Shown here: one piece after another, positions 23,436-36,744 of the stretch
Position numbering within the stretch: position 1 is the stretch's first letter
Layout of the letters: every line of letters begins with the position of its first letter
Source of the DNA: Flaccisagitta enflata
Taxonomy: Eukaryota > Chaetognatha > Sagittoidea > Aphragmophora
Direction of reading: 5' to 3'
DNA: 64,000 nucleotides
Assembly: GCA_965153355.1 (NCBI GenBank)
Contig: OZ231128.1
Coordinates: forward strand, 10,292,001 to 10,356,000
Translations under genes and position numbers: made by a program
Notes under the pieces: model-generated
What the model was told of the DNA's origin: nothing
The model's database searches: none
The model's input: the letters and a program-made list of their open reading frames with translations, nothing else

Positions 23436-25516
23436 TATATCGACAAGCTTTGTGGGCCATAACTACCAAAAAAAGCTTCAAAATTGCACTGGGGACTGCA
23501 ATTATTGAAGCTTTCTTGTCGCGTAAACGCAACTCGACAAGATACACAATAAAAAAATCTAAAAAACAAATTTCAAATCTAAAAAAAAAAAATTTTCAAA
23601 AATTTTTTCAAAAAAAATTTCAAAAAAAAAAAAAAAATTCGAAAATTTTTAAAAAGATTTTCAAAGAAATTTTCATTGTTGAAGATGATGACAGCAGTTA
23701 AAGATGATGACAGCATACCTTAAAGTCAATGATGGCATACCTTGAAGTCAATGATGGCATACCTTGGAGTCAATGATGGCATACCTCGAAGTCAATGACC
23801 GCATACCTCGAAGTCAATGACGGCATACCTTGAAGTCAATAACGGCATACCTTGAAGTCAATGACGGCATACCTTGAAGTCAATGACCGCACACCTTGAA
23901 CTCAGTGGCCAACACTGAATTCAGCCAAGTTACCAGCTTAACCTCTCCAGGTTACCAGATAGTTACCAGATTTTTTTTGCAAGTTACCGAATTAGTTACT
24001 AGATTTTAATATCTATATCAGGTTACTGCTATCATATTGGATGATGAATTCAATGTACATATGAGCTTCACACATCAAGAAACTAGACACAAAAATGTGT
24101 TATAGTAAGGTTATATTATAAAATCTTTGATGGGACACTAAGTTCTTCACCTTTTGGGCAGTCATGCTCCATTAGCGGGTATGCTTTAACACTGATCCCC
24201 GTATTTGGTATTCATTACCACTAAGACCCGGCTTTTTGTTTTTAAAGTGTTGTTAAGAAAGTGATGAGTTAAGGTTTGGGGTAGAGATAAAGCTGGGATA
24301 GGGTTAGGACTAGCGCTGGGTTTGTTTTTGAAGTTTCATTAGAGTTCTTCTTTTGCAGCATTTAAAAAATTGCAATTTTATGTAATAACAAGCCCTACAA
24401 AGTGCAAAAGTCGCAAATGGTAGGGCAGGAGCAATAACACAACTAAAATAGACACTCAATACTCAATATGCATAATTCAAACTGACTTAAAACCTCATAA
24501 AAAGGACAAAAGAAAACCAGTAATTTAATGATGTTGGATGGACTGATGGACAAATCAATAAGTGGATTGACAGACGCACAAAGGAACCAGCACAGCAATG
24601 CACTCTGTAATGTTAGTCTTAGTTTTCTTCTACATTTGCTAGAATTTGAATGGAGGCGAGTATTCACACAATTTTTTTTTTAAATGAAAGCTAATAGCCG
24701 AAATAAGATACCATACACTTTGCAAGTCGATAGACATGATGTAAGAGTGTAAAAATTGTGGTTAAAAACATTGTTTTTCCTTCTAATTGCGCATCGCCTT
24801 CTGTTTCCTCTCTAGAGCTTTCTCTAAAACTTCAAACAATTTGTAGGACACCAGAGTCTGGTGAGCCGTAACGCATTTTGCTATAGAAAAGTGTTACATG
24901 AGTGGAACTCAATAAGTTGAATTGATTTTTGGTAGCTTCGAAGCGAGGTTTTGCTCTCATGATGACGAGAGTCGCTCGGCCAATCCAAGATCGGAACAGT
25001 TGAGATCGAGCCAATGAGAGTCAACTATGAGGGCAACTCAAAAAGAGAGAGCAATACTAGAAATTTGATAGCTTAACTTTGGCATAGTACTACTACTATG
25101 CCGAAGCATACTTTTCTTTCGTTTATACACCATTGGAAAGCCCATATCCTCAACCTTTTTTGGAGAGATTTCCAGCTTTGCCAACCAAACTGTTCTCTCT
25201 CTGGGAGTTGTTGTTCAAAAAAAGGGAAATCGAAATTGAGTGAAAAAAGGAGAATTTTTTTTTTAAATAGGCTAAAAAACATACTAAATGATAACTTTTT
25301 TAAATTCTGATTGCACCACTGCGTTTATCTGCGTTTCTACTTTCAAAAATGGTAAAGAACGCCAAAATTAAGTGCCCCACTGAGAGGTGAGATCAGGTCT
25401 ATGACCACATATCAGAGAAACTGAGATTTTGCTTATTTATTTCTATTTTGGAGTAATGTGACGATAATAAGGCAAAAAAAGACTGCCAACCAATGCGGTC
25501 AATGGTCTAGTTTTCT

Positions 25517-25838
25517 TTAAAAACAAGCCCAAGAGGGCAACAGTCGCATGCGTCTGGAAATGACAAACAAAATGTTACAAAATGTTGAAATGTTAAGAAA
25601 TGTTAAGAAATGTTAAAAAATGTTAAAAATGTTAAAAAATGTTAAAAAATGTTAAAAAAGGTTAAAAAATGTTAAAAAATGTTAAAAAATGTTAAAAAGG
25701 ATAAAAAATGTTAAAATGTCAAAAATGTCAGAAAACGTAAAAAAATGTTAAAAAATGTCAAAAAATTTAGAAACGTTACGGGACCGACCGACCGACGGAC
25801 AGACCAAGGTGTGGAGTCCCGTGCACGCGACTAAAAAC
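25517..25838 (-). mobile_element. hairpin-ended short element with internal 10-bp array
   Basis: Degenerate left end (AACAAGCCCAAGAGGGCAAC, CAGTCGCATGCG), then about 18 units of AAAAAATGTT (10 bp), then GACCGACCGACCGACGGACA and the right end GTCCCGTGCACGCGACTAAAAA (stem mostly intact). It is nested inside the hAT-like insertion. Confidence 0.75.
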
Positions 25839-26033
25839 CGCGATCCTCTATGTTAACTTTTTTTTTTCCACCTACTCAAAGTATATGGAGAGTTAACATT
25901 TCAAAGTGCAATGTGTAAAACTTCTTATCCGCAACTAAAAACTGCCTATGGTTTCAACTTCAATTTACAATTCTTTTGGGTGAATCAGGAAGCAGCAATC
26001 CGTTAGAGTAAGAGTAAGAGAGGGACACAGAGA

Positions 26034-26042
<9 letters not shown>

Positions 26043-26095
<53 letters not shown>
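26043..26095. repeat. (GA)n microsatellite
   Basis: About 26 GA units, next to the left arm of the 26.1-26.8 kb foldback. Confidence 0.95.
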
Positions 26096-26102
<7 letters not shown>

Positions 26103-26114
26103 AAAAAAAAGAGA

Positions 26115-26825
26115 GAGTATGTCTTAGTGACATAAGCATTAGCTTGTACTGAAATGACAATAAACAATAAAATCAGAACTCCACAAGTAGTTCTTATTGT
26201 GGGGCTGTCTTGGGCTTCCAATGACATCACTTTTGGTCTGAAAAAATTGCATCTTGCTGTCCGCGCCTTACCTTGAATTTTCCTTCAGCCTATAGGAAAC
26301 AAAAAAATTCAAAGTGCTTAAATCTCTGTTTTGACTGCAGATTTGAAATCTGCAGAAAAAACTGTCAATTGAAAGTGCTTTCCTTTTTTCAATATTCCAA
26401 CTAGAAGGTGCTCAAAATAAGTGTCAAAGTTTGCAAAACTTACCTTTCTCTTTAATTTATATATAAAATCGCCAAACTTACCTTTTTTTTATATCTTTAA
26501 GATGAATTTTGACTATGTTCCCGAAGGAATATTGAAAAAAGGAAAGCACTTTCAATTAACAGTTTTTTCTGCAGATTTCAAATCTGCAGTCAAAACAGAG
26601 ATTTAAGCACTTTGAAATTTTTGGTTTCCAATAGGCTGAAGGAAAATTCAAGGTAAGGCGCGGACAGCAAGATGCAAATTTTTCAGACCAAAATTGATGC
26701 CATTAGAAGCCCAAGACAGCCCCACAACAAGAACTACTTGTAGAATTCTGATTTTATTGCTTTTAGTCATTTAGGTACAAGCTAATAAGCATGGTGAATG
26801 ATAAGACTCTCAATATGTATCATTC
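26115..26825. mobile_element. ~700-bp foldback element
   Basis: Left arm (AGCATTAGCTTGTAC, AATAAAATCAGAA, GGGGCTGTCTTGGGCTTC, GCATCTTGCTGTCCGCGCC) and right arm (GGCGCGGACAGCAAGATGC, GAAGCCCAAGACAGCCCC, TTCTGATTTTATT, GTACAAGCTAAT) are long inverted repeats with a short centre near 26400-26510. The outer boundaries are diffuse and I could not define a target duplication. It lies inside the hAT-like insertion. Confidence 0.8.
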
Positions 26826-28439
26826 ATATAAAAATTTTAGATTATTTCTTAAAATCATCTAAAAAATTACCAAAATTACCAAATTTTTCTCCCAGGTTAC
26901 CAAAGTTACCAGATTTTTGCCCCAAGTTACCAAAGTTACCAGATAAAATTCCAATAAGTTACCAGACAGGTTACTAAGTTACCAGATGCCATCCCAGGTT
27001 ACTAGGGGACCCTTCCAGGTTACCAGATCTGGTAACCTAGTTACCAACTTGGCCACTGAGACCTTGAAGTCAATGACGGCATACCTTGAAGTCAATGACG
27101 GCATACCTTGAAGTCAATGACGGCATACCTTGAAGTCAATGACGGCATACCTTGAAGTTCATGACGGCATTCTTTGAACATTTAAGTCCAAAATTGCACA
27201 CCTTGGTCCTTGGAGTCCATCACGCCATGCCTCGAAATTCATGATGGCAAAATTTGAGGTGAGTGAAGGTAAACCTTCCAGCCGACCAAATCTCCTGAAT
27301 ACTATTAAGTAACTCAGTGTTGGGACTTAAAAGTAACTAAATAACTAATTAATTTTCATTGAAATCATAATGATGCAATTGCTATAAAGCTGGACAACAA
27401 CAAGAGTAAGTGTAGCATTATATCAAACTAATAAATGCATTTCACAAAAATCTATGAACAAATAAATGATCATCCGCAATATGCAAATGAGAAAACTGCG
27501 AATCTCCTCAATGGACTGTTCACCCTCAGCCACAGCAGTAATATATTACTACATGAGTTTATATCTCATAAACCAGACTTCAGATTTAAATCGAATTTTG
27601 CAGGAGCTGTTTAATTGACATCATTTACCTGATTACTGAGTTTTAAAAAAATTCACATACCTTTACTACCCTTTGCCTATGTAAATTGTCTAAGTCCCAG
27701 TAACATATTACTACATAAACAAGCTAATATCTCATAAACCAGACATCAGATTTAATTCGAATTTTGCAGGGGCTGTTCAATTGATATCCTTGACTTGTAA
27801 ACCAAATTAGAAAAAAATTCACATACCTTTACTACCCTTTGCCTATATAAACTGTCTAAGTCCTAGTAATATATTATTACATAAATAAGCTAATATCTCA
27901 TGAACCAGACTTCAGATTTAATTCGAATTTGGCAGGGGTTGTTTATTTAGTGACCTTTTTTTGTATCCCAAATAAAAAAAAATTCATAAACCTTTACTAC
28001 CCTCTACCTGTGTAAACCACCTAAGTCCCAGCTAAATATTACTACAAAAATAATAAGCAAAGGGTAGTAAAAGTTTATGAATTTTTTTGAAAATTGGTAC
28101 ACAAGCTCCCATTGACATAATTAAGTTTCATGAACTTCTGAAGTCTGGATCAAAAGATATGAGAAGGTTCTACACAGACACACAGACAGACACACAGACA
28201 GACTACACGAACAGGCTATTTCATAGTCACCGACGAAAACTGTTTGTCGGGGACAAAAATGATGCAAACATAGGAAAATCGGTGACGCTTGGAAACTTCA
28301 TCGAATTTCCGATCGAATGGCGCAAACCGCATTGTTCTAAGTTTATTCGTTTAGAAATGACAAGCAAAACAAAGTTACTGCTTCAAGTGGAAAATGGCGA
28401 AAAAATTGCATTTTAGAAATAGAATTTTAGAGATTGTGG

Positions 28440-28750
28440 AAGACACCAGCTGAGGAGAAGTGTTGCTCTGGCGGACAGCGACCTTACAATGAAGCATTCA
28501 CTACAGCATCAAGTTGTTTCCGGGTTGGCCTGGAAACAGTCCAGACCTCAAACTGATGAATAGTCGTGAATTCAAATTAAGAAGCTGCAGAATTAAGAAC
28601 GTGCCATGTCAAAAGCTGGGCTGAAAAGAATCGCTCTCTAGATGTGGGAGAACACCACGCCATCATACCTTCAATTGCTTTACAAAAGCATACCAAGGCG
28701 CATGGAAGCCAAAGTTAATGCCTAGAAAGGTCACACAAAGTAGAAGTCAT
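28440..28750 (+). pseudogene. Tc1/mariner transposase remnant (C-terminal part)
   Basis: One frame contains WPGNSPDL, the motif around the second catalytic Asp of Tc1-like DDE transposases. About 130 bp downstream, in a shifted frame, comes YLQLLYKSIPRRMEAK and, after an in-frame stop, KGHTK, matching the typical C-terminal (S)MPRR...G..TKY region. Internal stops and frame changes show that it is dead. Terminal repeats were not identified. Transposases of this family cut and paste DNA at TA sites; several TA-flanked inverted-repeat elements occur in this window, though no link can be shown. Confidence 0.75.
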
Positions 28751-28875
28751 AGTTTACAAATGTTACATGCATAATTTGATAAAAAATTGAACTGTATTGT
28801 ATCTTGTCGATATACTTTTTAGCAAGATAGTATAGATGACGCTAAATGGCTAAATGGAGTGTAGAAAATCAACGT

Positions 28876-28992
28876 CATTTTTAGTCGCGTCGTTTTATAC
28901 CCCACTGCTCCTGCCCAAATAGTCTAGTGACTTAAAACATGGCCCCTGCCCACCCGCACGCGACTTCGTAAGCCGCGTATCCGGCCTTGTTT
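28876..28992 (+). mobile_element. hairpin-ended short element, 117-bp copy
   Basis: TTTTTAGTCGCGTCG at the left; GCCCCTGCCCACCCGCACGC, GACTTCGTAAGCCGCGTATC and CGGCCTTGTT at the right. Short internal region; the left hairpin is truncated. Confidence 0.7.
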
Positions 28993-29624
28993 AATTTGAA
29001 AAGCGCTAAATAGAGAAAATACCTAAAAACTGTTTGCCACTAATCAATCATTACCTATGGGCACTTTTCAACTAAGTGTGTGAATCTTTGATCTGAGCGT
29101 GAGCAACTCACACTTCAGGCTAGGCGCAGGCACTTCTCCACCAAGTGCAGGTGACTTTCATCATAAGCAACGTTTGATCTTCGAATTATAGAATTACAGA
29201 CAAACCACTTATTTAGCGTGTGGATGCACATAAGTTTTAGCACCACCCCCTACAGCCCAAAGCCATCAACCAATTATTTCACTTGGAACTGCTCAGGATA
29301 CCTTTGGGCGATGGCGCAAGCCCTACTTCAGCTTAAAAAATTAGACAACTGGACCCTTCTAGAACTCATTTTAGTGTATGAGAATTTTACCAGGTTGTAA
29401 AGAAATTTTCAATTAGAAGGCTGATTCACCAAAATCACTGCGCAATGTAAAGGAAACTATATTCCTTGTGGAGTGGCACGTGCTTATAACATTGTGCCTG
29501 TGCTGCATGTGGCACATAATCTCTTCCAAAATACACTAAGGATAAGGAATCTATTGTGTGATGTATTATTCATGTGATGAAATCTATGTTAGCATGTACA
29601 AGTGTACCTGTGCTCCTTGAAAGG

Positions 29625-29717
<93 letters not shown>

Positions 29718-31090
29718 TTTTCTTCATTGATAAGATGATGTCAATAATTTGACTGATCTATAAATCTTCTGTTTATAATTACATTAGAAATGAAAATAAA
29801 ACAAGCAGGCTGCTAACAATTATTGCCAAAAGTGTTAAAATGTGCCAAAACTGTCTGTGGTGTCATATGGCAATATTATATTAAACATCACCGTATGATA
29901 AGTGAGTGAGTAATGTCCATTGTGAATGCCTGGAATTTATGTGTGTGTGTGAATGTGTTTGCATGTGCATATGTGTATCTCAGCAAATACACGTTTGTAT
30001 TTTGACCTCAACTTGCAATGATACAATCTCTGCTATTATTGTGTGCATTAAGCTCAATGCGTAATGCTGACTGCTGTGTGCGTGTGTGTTAGACTTTGTG
30101 CGTGTTTGTTACAACATTTCTGCATTAAACAATTGAACTTAGTAACTAAGTTAGTTTCGTATATTATGAAAGAAAGAACTGTTTTGATAGGTTGTTCTTT
30201 GCATCAGCAATCTCGATTCACTTTCCTTTCCTCTTCATCTTCCTCCCACCTAACCATAGACTCATTTACTCTTTGACGCATTGTCACCAATTCCAATCGG
30301 AAACTTTGGCAGCTTAGAAATTTGTCATACTTTTAAAAAATGGGGCTTGCATCAAGCCCCGGGCTTGGTTTTAAAAATAAGGGGCTTAACTATTTTTTTG
30401 TTATATCCAGACTTGAAGTATCAAGAATCTGATACTCAAACCAATGCATGACCTCAGCAAAAGTGTCTGAAACAATCATTTGATACATATCATTGCTAGA
30501 CAAGGTGGGCTTAATGGGTCTTATAGTTCTTTTTTATGGGCTTAGTAGGGGCGGGGCTTGGCGATCATTTCATACGGTGAATATGGCTTAAACTAAGTAG
30601 AATAGTCATGGTAGCATTTGAGAATATATTACCAGTCCATATGACAGGTTTTATAGCGATTTGGAGTGAGAAAAGGCGACCTAAATGAACATTACAAGGA
30701 AAAATGCTAAATTTTAAGAAAAATCAATGAATTTTTTTGATTACTTGTCAAAATTACAAAAAGCTCATGATATCTTCAATTTTGGATGCGATTCCTTCAT
30801 TAATGTTAACTTGTCTGGAAAATTTAAAAAATAATTATTTTTTACAATTTCAGCACTGATAAATCAGTTTACTATTACTACATATCTGACCTAATTTGCA
30901 TACTTTCATTACCCTATAGATAGAAAAAATCGCACAAGGATGCACAACGAGTGACCTATGCCAAAATGTAGTTCAAAGGGTGCTGAATCCAGAATGCTAT
31001 GGCTCAAGTGGGCCTTTGATGTCCAAATTGCGATTTTCTTAGCCTAAAGTGGCCAAGAAATAATGTGGATAACAATAAAAATCTATATTT
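28993..31090. other. no gene recognised
   Basis: Apart from the TC tract at 29627-29728 and a short self-complementary GGGGCTTGCATCAAGCCCC at 30343-30361, I see no repeat family or convincing coding exon. Short frames at 29218-29400 and 30064-30276 lack any recognisable motif. Confidence 0.4.
29627..29728. repeat. (TC)n microsatellite
   Basis: About 50 TC units with a few interruptions. Confidence 0.95.
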
Positions 31091-32130
31091 GATTGGAAGA
31101 AAAATGAGCAAAATGAGCTAAAAAATGATTTTTTTTTAGCACTTCAGTGAGGAATCTTATTGAACAAAGACAAGAATTTGATTGATTTGGTCAAAGCATT
31201 AGACAATTTAAATATTAAATGTAAGAGAGTTTAGTAGTATTTTTCACTTGATTTTCTCAAATTTCTCTTCTTTTGTACTCTAAGCTCATAAAGCTTTTAA
31301 TCCAATAGAAATGAGTCAATATTGGGTATAAATAGTTTCATAGCATCTGAAAATATGCAGAAAAATGTTTTTCACTCTGTATATTTCATAAGGAACAATG
31401 TAGATGGTCAGCGGTACCCCTGCCCATTCGTCTTCGATTTTTTGACATATTCGAGAGAAACATGGTTTTCAATTTCTTATTGGAAAGTTGGGGATCTCAA
31501 CCGAGCGAATAAGCCCTCAAATGAAACTGATAGGGTAAGTAATTTGGATAATTCTCTTTGATTTGGCGCCAGGCAGATTACTCCACAACAAATATTTTTT
31601 GCGTTATTATTTTTTAAAAATTTATTACAAAAAATTCAAATTGAATTTTTTTTCTTCAATTTTTTATGATTTTAAGTGGGATCAAATAAGGGGTGTATTT
31701 ATGTTTGTTTGAGCATGCAAATACAAGAAATCATGTTCATGAGCATAGCTGCTCATCTGTGGGGGTGTTTTTGAGCATTTTAGCTCAATTCGCTCTTTTT
31801 TTCTGATTTTAAATGCAATAAATGAATGAATATTCTGATACATGGTTAAGCAAGCAGATATAATAGTATAAATCAGTGAGCAGAGCTGTTTATCTGTGAG
31901 TGTGTTTTTAAGTATTTCAGCTCATTTAGCTTATTTAGCTCACTTAAATAAGATGAATAAATAGATGTTTTAATTGAGCATGCCATAACAAGAAAGCATG
32001 TCAGTGAGCATAGCTGGTTATCTGGTTGAGTGATTTTGAGTATTTTGGCTCATCTAGCTCATTTGGCCAAATTCTATTTTTCTCTGATTTTCAGTGCAAT
32101 CAATAGATACAATTGCTCTTGATTTGATCT
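31090..32130. repeat. AGCTCATTTAGCTCA-type dispersed repeats, ~3 tandem copies
   Basis: Three degenerate units of about 120-140 bp (near 31700-31800, 31840-31960, 31970-32110). Each has a TGAGCATAGCTG-like motif, GTGTTTTTGAGCATTTTAGC and a TGATTTTAARTGCAAT-like end. The block 31480-31610 is an inverted copy of 17900-18010. Confidence 0.7.
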
Positions 32131-32311
32131 ACCAAGTTAAATAATTTGCAGTGACTGTAGATAAAAGCTTGGTGAAAAATGATCAATGCTTACAACTTTT
32201 TGCCTCACGGCAACAGCCACCATTACTGGTAAGGTTGTGGTTAAAGTTGAATGGGGTGCAGGGCAGCGGCCCCAAAGGGCTCGATGACCTATGCTTTCAC
32301 ACATGTGAGGA

Positions 32312-33321
32312 ATTTTTAGTCATGTGCACGTGACTCTATGACCAGCTCTGTCCATCTGTCAGTCGATCCATCTGTTGGTCCATCACGCTTAGCTTTTTGG
32401 GCAGCGGCCCCGAAGGGGACGAAGTCCTGTAGAACACAGAGGACTTTTGTTGGTGGGTCCGTTAATCCCGTTTGTCCGGTGCGTTAGTCTTCCTTCATCA
32501 GATCCCTCAGACCTCCAAATCCAGGCCTCTCCAGGCCTCAGAGTGGAAACACTCTCAGGCCTCCGTCAAACCTCTCAGGCCTCAAATTGAGCCTCTCAGG
32601 CCTCAAATCGGGCCTCTCAGGCCTCAAATCGGGCCTCTCAGGCCTCAAATCTGGCCTCTCAGGCCTCAAATCTGGCCTCTCAGGCCTCAAATCTGGCCTC
32701 TCAAGCCTCAAATCTTGCCATAAAGGCCTCAAATCCAAATTCTCAGGCCTCAAACCTGGCCTCTCATACCTCAAATTAGGCCTCTCAGGCTTCAAATCAG
32801 CCACCTAAAACTCAATTTATTGCACTCAGGCTTCAAATCCATCCTCTGGCCTTACAAGCCTTAATCCAGCTCTCTCAAGCCTCAAGTCAGCCCTCTCAAG
32901 CTTCCAATTGGCATTCTCAGGCCTTAAATCAGCCTTCTTAAACCTCAGTTTAGGCTCTTGAATGCCTTCAGTCAGCTCTCTATAGCATCTCATCAACTTC
33001 TTCAGGTAGGATGAACGAAAGTCCCCCTGTGTTCTACAGGACTTCGTCCCCTTTGGGGCCGCTGGCCTGCTTCCTCATGTCATTGTAAGTCACTCAAAGT
33101 CATTCTAAGTCGTTCTGAGCCATTCTAAGTCCTTGTAGGTCAGACTGAGTTATTTTATGTCATTTAGAAGTCATTTTAAGTCATTCTAAGTCATTTTAAG
33201 TTATATCAAGACAATTTACATTTAGCCCTTTAGTGTTTTGGTCTTATAGTCTTTTAGTCTTTTGGTCTTGAGGTCTTGAGGTCTTAACAACCGCCCGCGA
33301 CTGTAAGGTGTTGGCCTTGTT
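32312..33321 (+). mobile_element. hairpin-ended element carrying the 20-bp array
   Basis: Left end TTTTTAGTCATGTGCACGTG with stem AGTCA(T/C)GTG; right end CCGCCCGCGACTGTAAGGTG then TTGGCCTTGTT. Inside are two GC-rich cassettes (32400-32450, 33010-33065), a 20-bp array (CTCTCAGGCCTCAAATCTGG, 32520-32800) and CATTCTAAGTCATTTTAAGT repeats. Confidence 0.65.
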
Positions 33322-33329
33322 TCCTCTTT

Positions 33330-33771
33330 CTCCTTCTCCTCCGTCTGACTCAGATCCTAGCCTCGGGGCCCAAATCCCAGTCTTGAGGCCCAAATCCCAG
33401 CCTCCAGGCCCGAATCCTAGCCTTGAGGCCCAAATCTCAGTCTTGGGGATTCAAGGGATTTGAGGGTGAAATTTGGGCCTCAAGACTGGGATTTGGGCCT
33501 CAAGGCTGGGATTTGGGCCTCAGGGCTGAGATTAAGGCCTTAAGGCTAGAATTTGGGCCTTGAGGCTATGATCTCAGCCTTGAGGCTAGGATCTTAGTCA
33601 GAGGGGGGGTCGTAGAAGAAGGAGAAGGAAAAAAAAATCCCCCATATGTGTGAAAGGATAGGTCATCAACCCCTTCAGGGCCGGTGCCCAAAAGGGAACC
33701 AACCAACCAAGGGACGGTCAGACGGACGGACAGACAAAGCGGGGTGTGGAGTCGCGTGGCACGCGACTAAA
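33330..33771 (-). mobile_element. large palindrome plus hairpin end
   Basis: 33340-33465 (CCCAAATCCCAGTCTTGAGG units) is the inverted image of 33480-33600 (CCTCAAGACTGGGATTTGGG units), with the centre near 33470. It is followed by CCCCTTCAGGGCCGGTGCCC, an ACCAACCAACCAAGGGACGG tract, and the hairpin end GAGTCGCGTGGCACGCGACT with AAAAA. Confidence 0.7.
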
Positions 33772-35193
<1,422 letters not shown>

Positions 35194-35203
35194 CCGGATA
35201 CAA

Positions 35204-35700
35204 TTGAGTGCTTCACATAGCAAAAGTTGCTTATTTTTTTTCATCCTCTTTACCTAATGTGGAGTGGCATTTTGGAAGCGCTCAATTTTTCTTTTATCAA
35301 TAATTTCATATTCCACAATTTTTGAAAATTGTTTGGAAGCAATTTGTATATTGCAGTGGGGTAAAAAAGTATGCTGATCTCTTCAATTAGGCACTGAAAT
35401 TTCTTTCTTTAAAGGGTATTAATCTCTTTCTGAAAGCTCTTACTGTGTATGTCTGATATTTTAATTCTTTTTTCCAGAAATCATGATTTTTTAAAGCTAA
35501 CAATTGTTCCTTTCGTAACAAGACTACATAGGATTTTGCTGAATTCCGGGAAATCTGAGTAAACTTTAAGGCCAAAACAAAAACGGAAGATGAAGGAATT
35601 TTGAAAAAAGAAAAACGGTCATCTTCATGATTTTTTTCACTCCATATTGGATTAGCGGGACAAGAAGAAAATCAAATTTTTTGCTATGCGAAGCACGCAA
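35204..35700. mobile_element. 497-bp inverted-repeat transposon with 10-bp target duplication
   Basis: The left end TTGAGTGCTTCACATAGCAA and the right end TTGCTATGCGAAGCACGCAA are inverted repeats with two mismatches. CCGGATACAA flanks both ends (35194-35203 and 35701-35710). The target is the AACAAGGCCGGATACA start of a reverse-orientation hairpin-ended element. A 9-11-bp duplication would fit a Mutator-like element, but no transposase is present. An isolated end of the same family is at 60041. Confidence 0.8.
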
Positions 35701-35710
35701 CCGGATACAA

Positions 35711-36744
35711 ATTACATGCAGTTGGGCAGAGGCAGTGATAAAAGAGGCCTATCAAGCATTTTAGCAAAGGCAGTGATGCAAAAAAAACGCCCTTAAAAGC
35801 CAAATAAAGCAGTGTTACAAACTGATAGATCGACTGCATATGGGCGGAGGGACAAAGTGAGTTGTAGAGTTTTGTAAATCTGGCAAAAAGTTTTAAGCTT
35901 TTTTGATATCAAGTATACTAAACAGTCCAGCCAAATTTAGACTACAGTGGTGAGAAGTAAGTTCTTTAAAAAGCGCTAATAATCTTGGCTTTCATCAAAG
36001 GCTCCAGCAAAACACTCAGCCTCAGGTTAACACGAACATAATTATCAATACGCGTCCAGGGACATTTTTAGGGAGCCTTGCAGTCAATGGGACAAACATG
36101 CACTGTAAGCATTTTCTGTTGAAATGGGCCAAAAACATGCTGTTTAGCAGGGGGGCCTTGGGAAGAGGGGGGGGGTAACAAGGAGGCGTGGATGCGACAC
36201 TGCAGGTCACTTCATCCTTCCAAGCCTTGTTTATAATTTGTACAATGTCATATGAAATGTTGGTAGGTTGGTCGTTTGGTCGGTCATGCTAATGTTTGAA
36301 ATGTGAAAAACGGCCGATTCTTACGTCAATCTTCATTCCTATCACTTCTTATGTCATACCACATTCGTTTTCATTATGTTGTTCATTCATTCATTCATTC
36401 ATTTGTTCATTCAAATATTCTTAATCAAGGGAGGGGCACTTAGTGGCCATAACATGCGGCCAACAAACCTTGTGGATAGACGCAAAAAAACCTCTCATAT
36501 CGCAAAGGTATCATTTAGACGAGGTTATAGAGAAAAGGGGGAAAAAAAGTTTGATGGCGGCAGAAAATTGGAATGAAAAATGGTCGATTTTCGACTAACA
36601 AGAAAATGATTTTTATTGTGGAAATGAAGAAAGCAGGAAGGCAAAGAAGGCAAATAACGAAGCTCGCCCACTCGGAGCACGATCTGGGAAAAATGGAAAA
36701 CTCTTTTTTCCGCTTTATGCACAGTTTTTCTACGAGAGTAAATA
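35711..36744. other. no gene recognised
   Basis: The first ~200 bp continue the interrupted hairpin-ended element. The rest is mixed sequence, with ATTC repeats at 36380-36410. Confidence 0.4.

Larger units (their letters stand above)
23901..27060. mobile_element. 3.16-kb hAT-like non-autonomous insertion
   Basis: Ends are CTCAGTGGCCAA and TTGGCCACTGAG (12-bp perfect inverted repeats). ACCTTGAA lies directly outside both ends (23893-23900 and 27061-27068), an 8-bp target duplication. Subterminal GTTACCAGA motifs are clustered at both ends (23925-24010; 26865-27045). An 8-bp duplication with CAGTGG-type ends suits the hAT superfamily. No transposase frame is present. Because the target is itself a tandem array, the duplication could partly reflect the array. 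Confidence 0.75.
23474..28255. mobile_element. composite hairpin-ended repeat element, copy 2 (interrupted)
   Basis: 5' palindrome AGCTTCAAAATTGCACTGGG...TGCAATTATTGAAGCTT, then TCGACAAGATACAC, poly-A tracts and a 22-bp array (ACCTTGAAGTCAATGACGGC, 23690-23900). The array is split by the 3.16-kb insertion 23901-27060 and resumes at 27061-27190. ~180-bp repeats follow (27530-28050), then the 3' hairpin CACCGACGAAAACTG...TCGGGGAC (28227-28255). Without the insertion it is about 1.6 kb, like copies 1 and 3. Confidence 0.75.
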
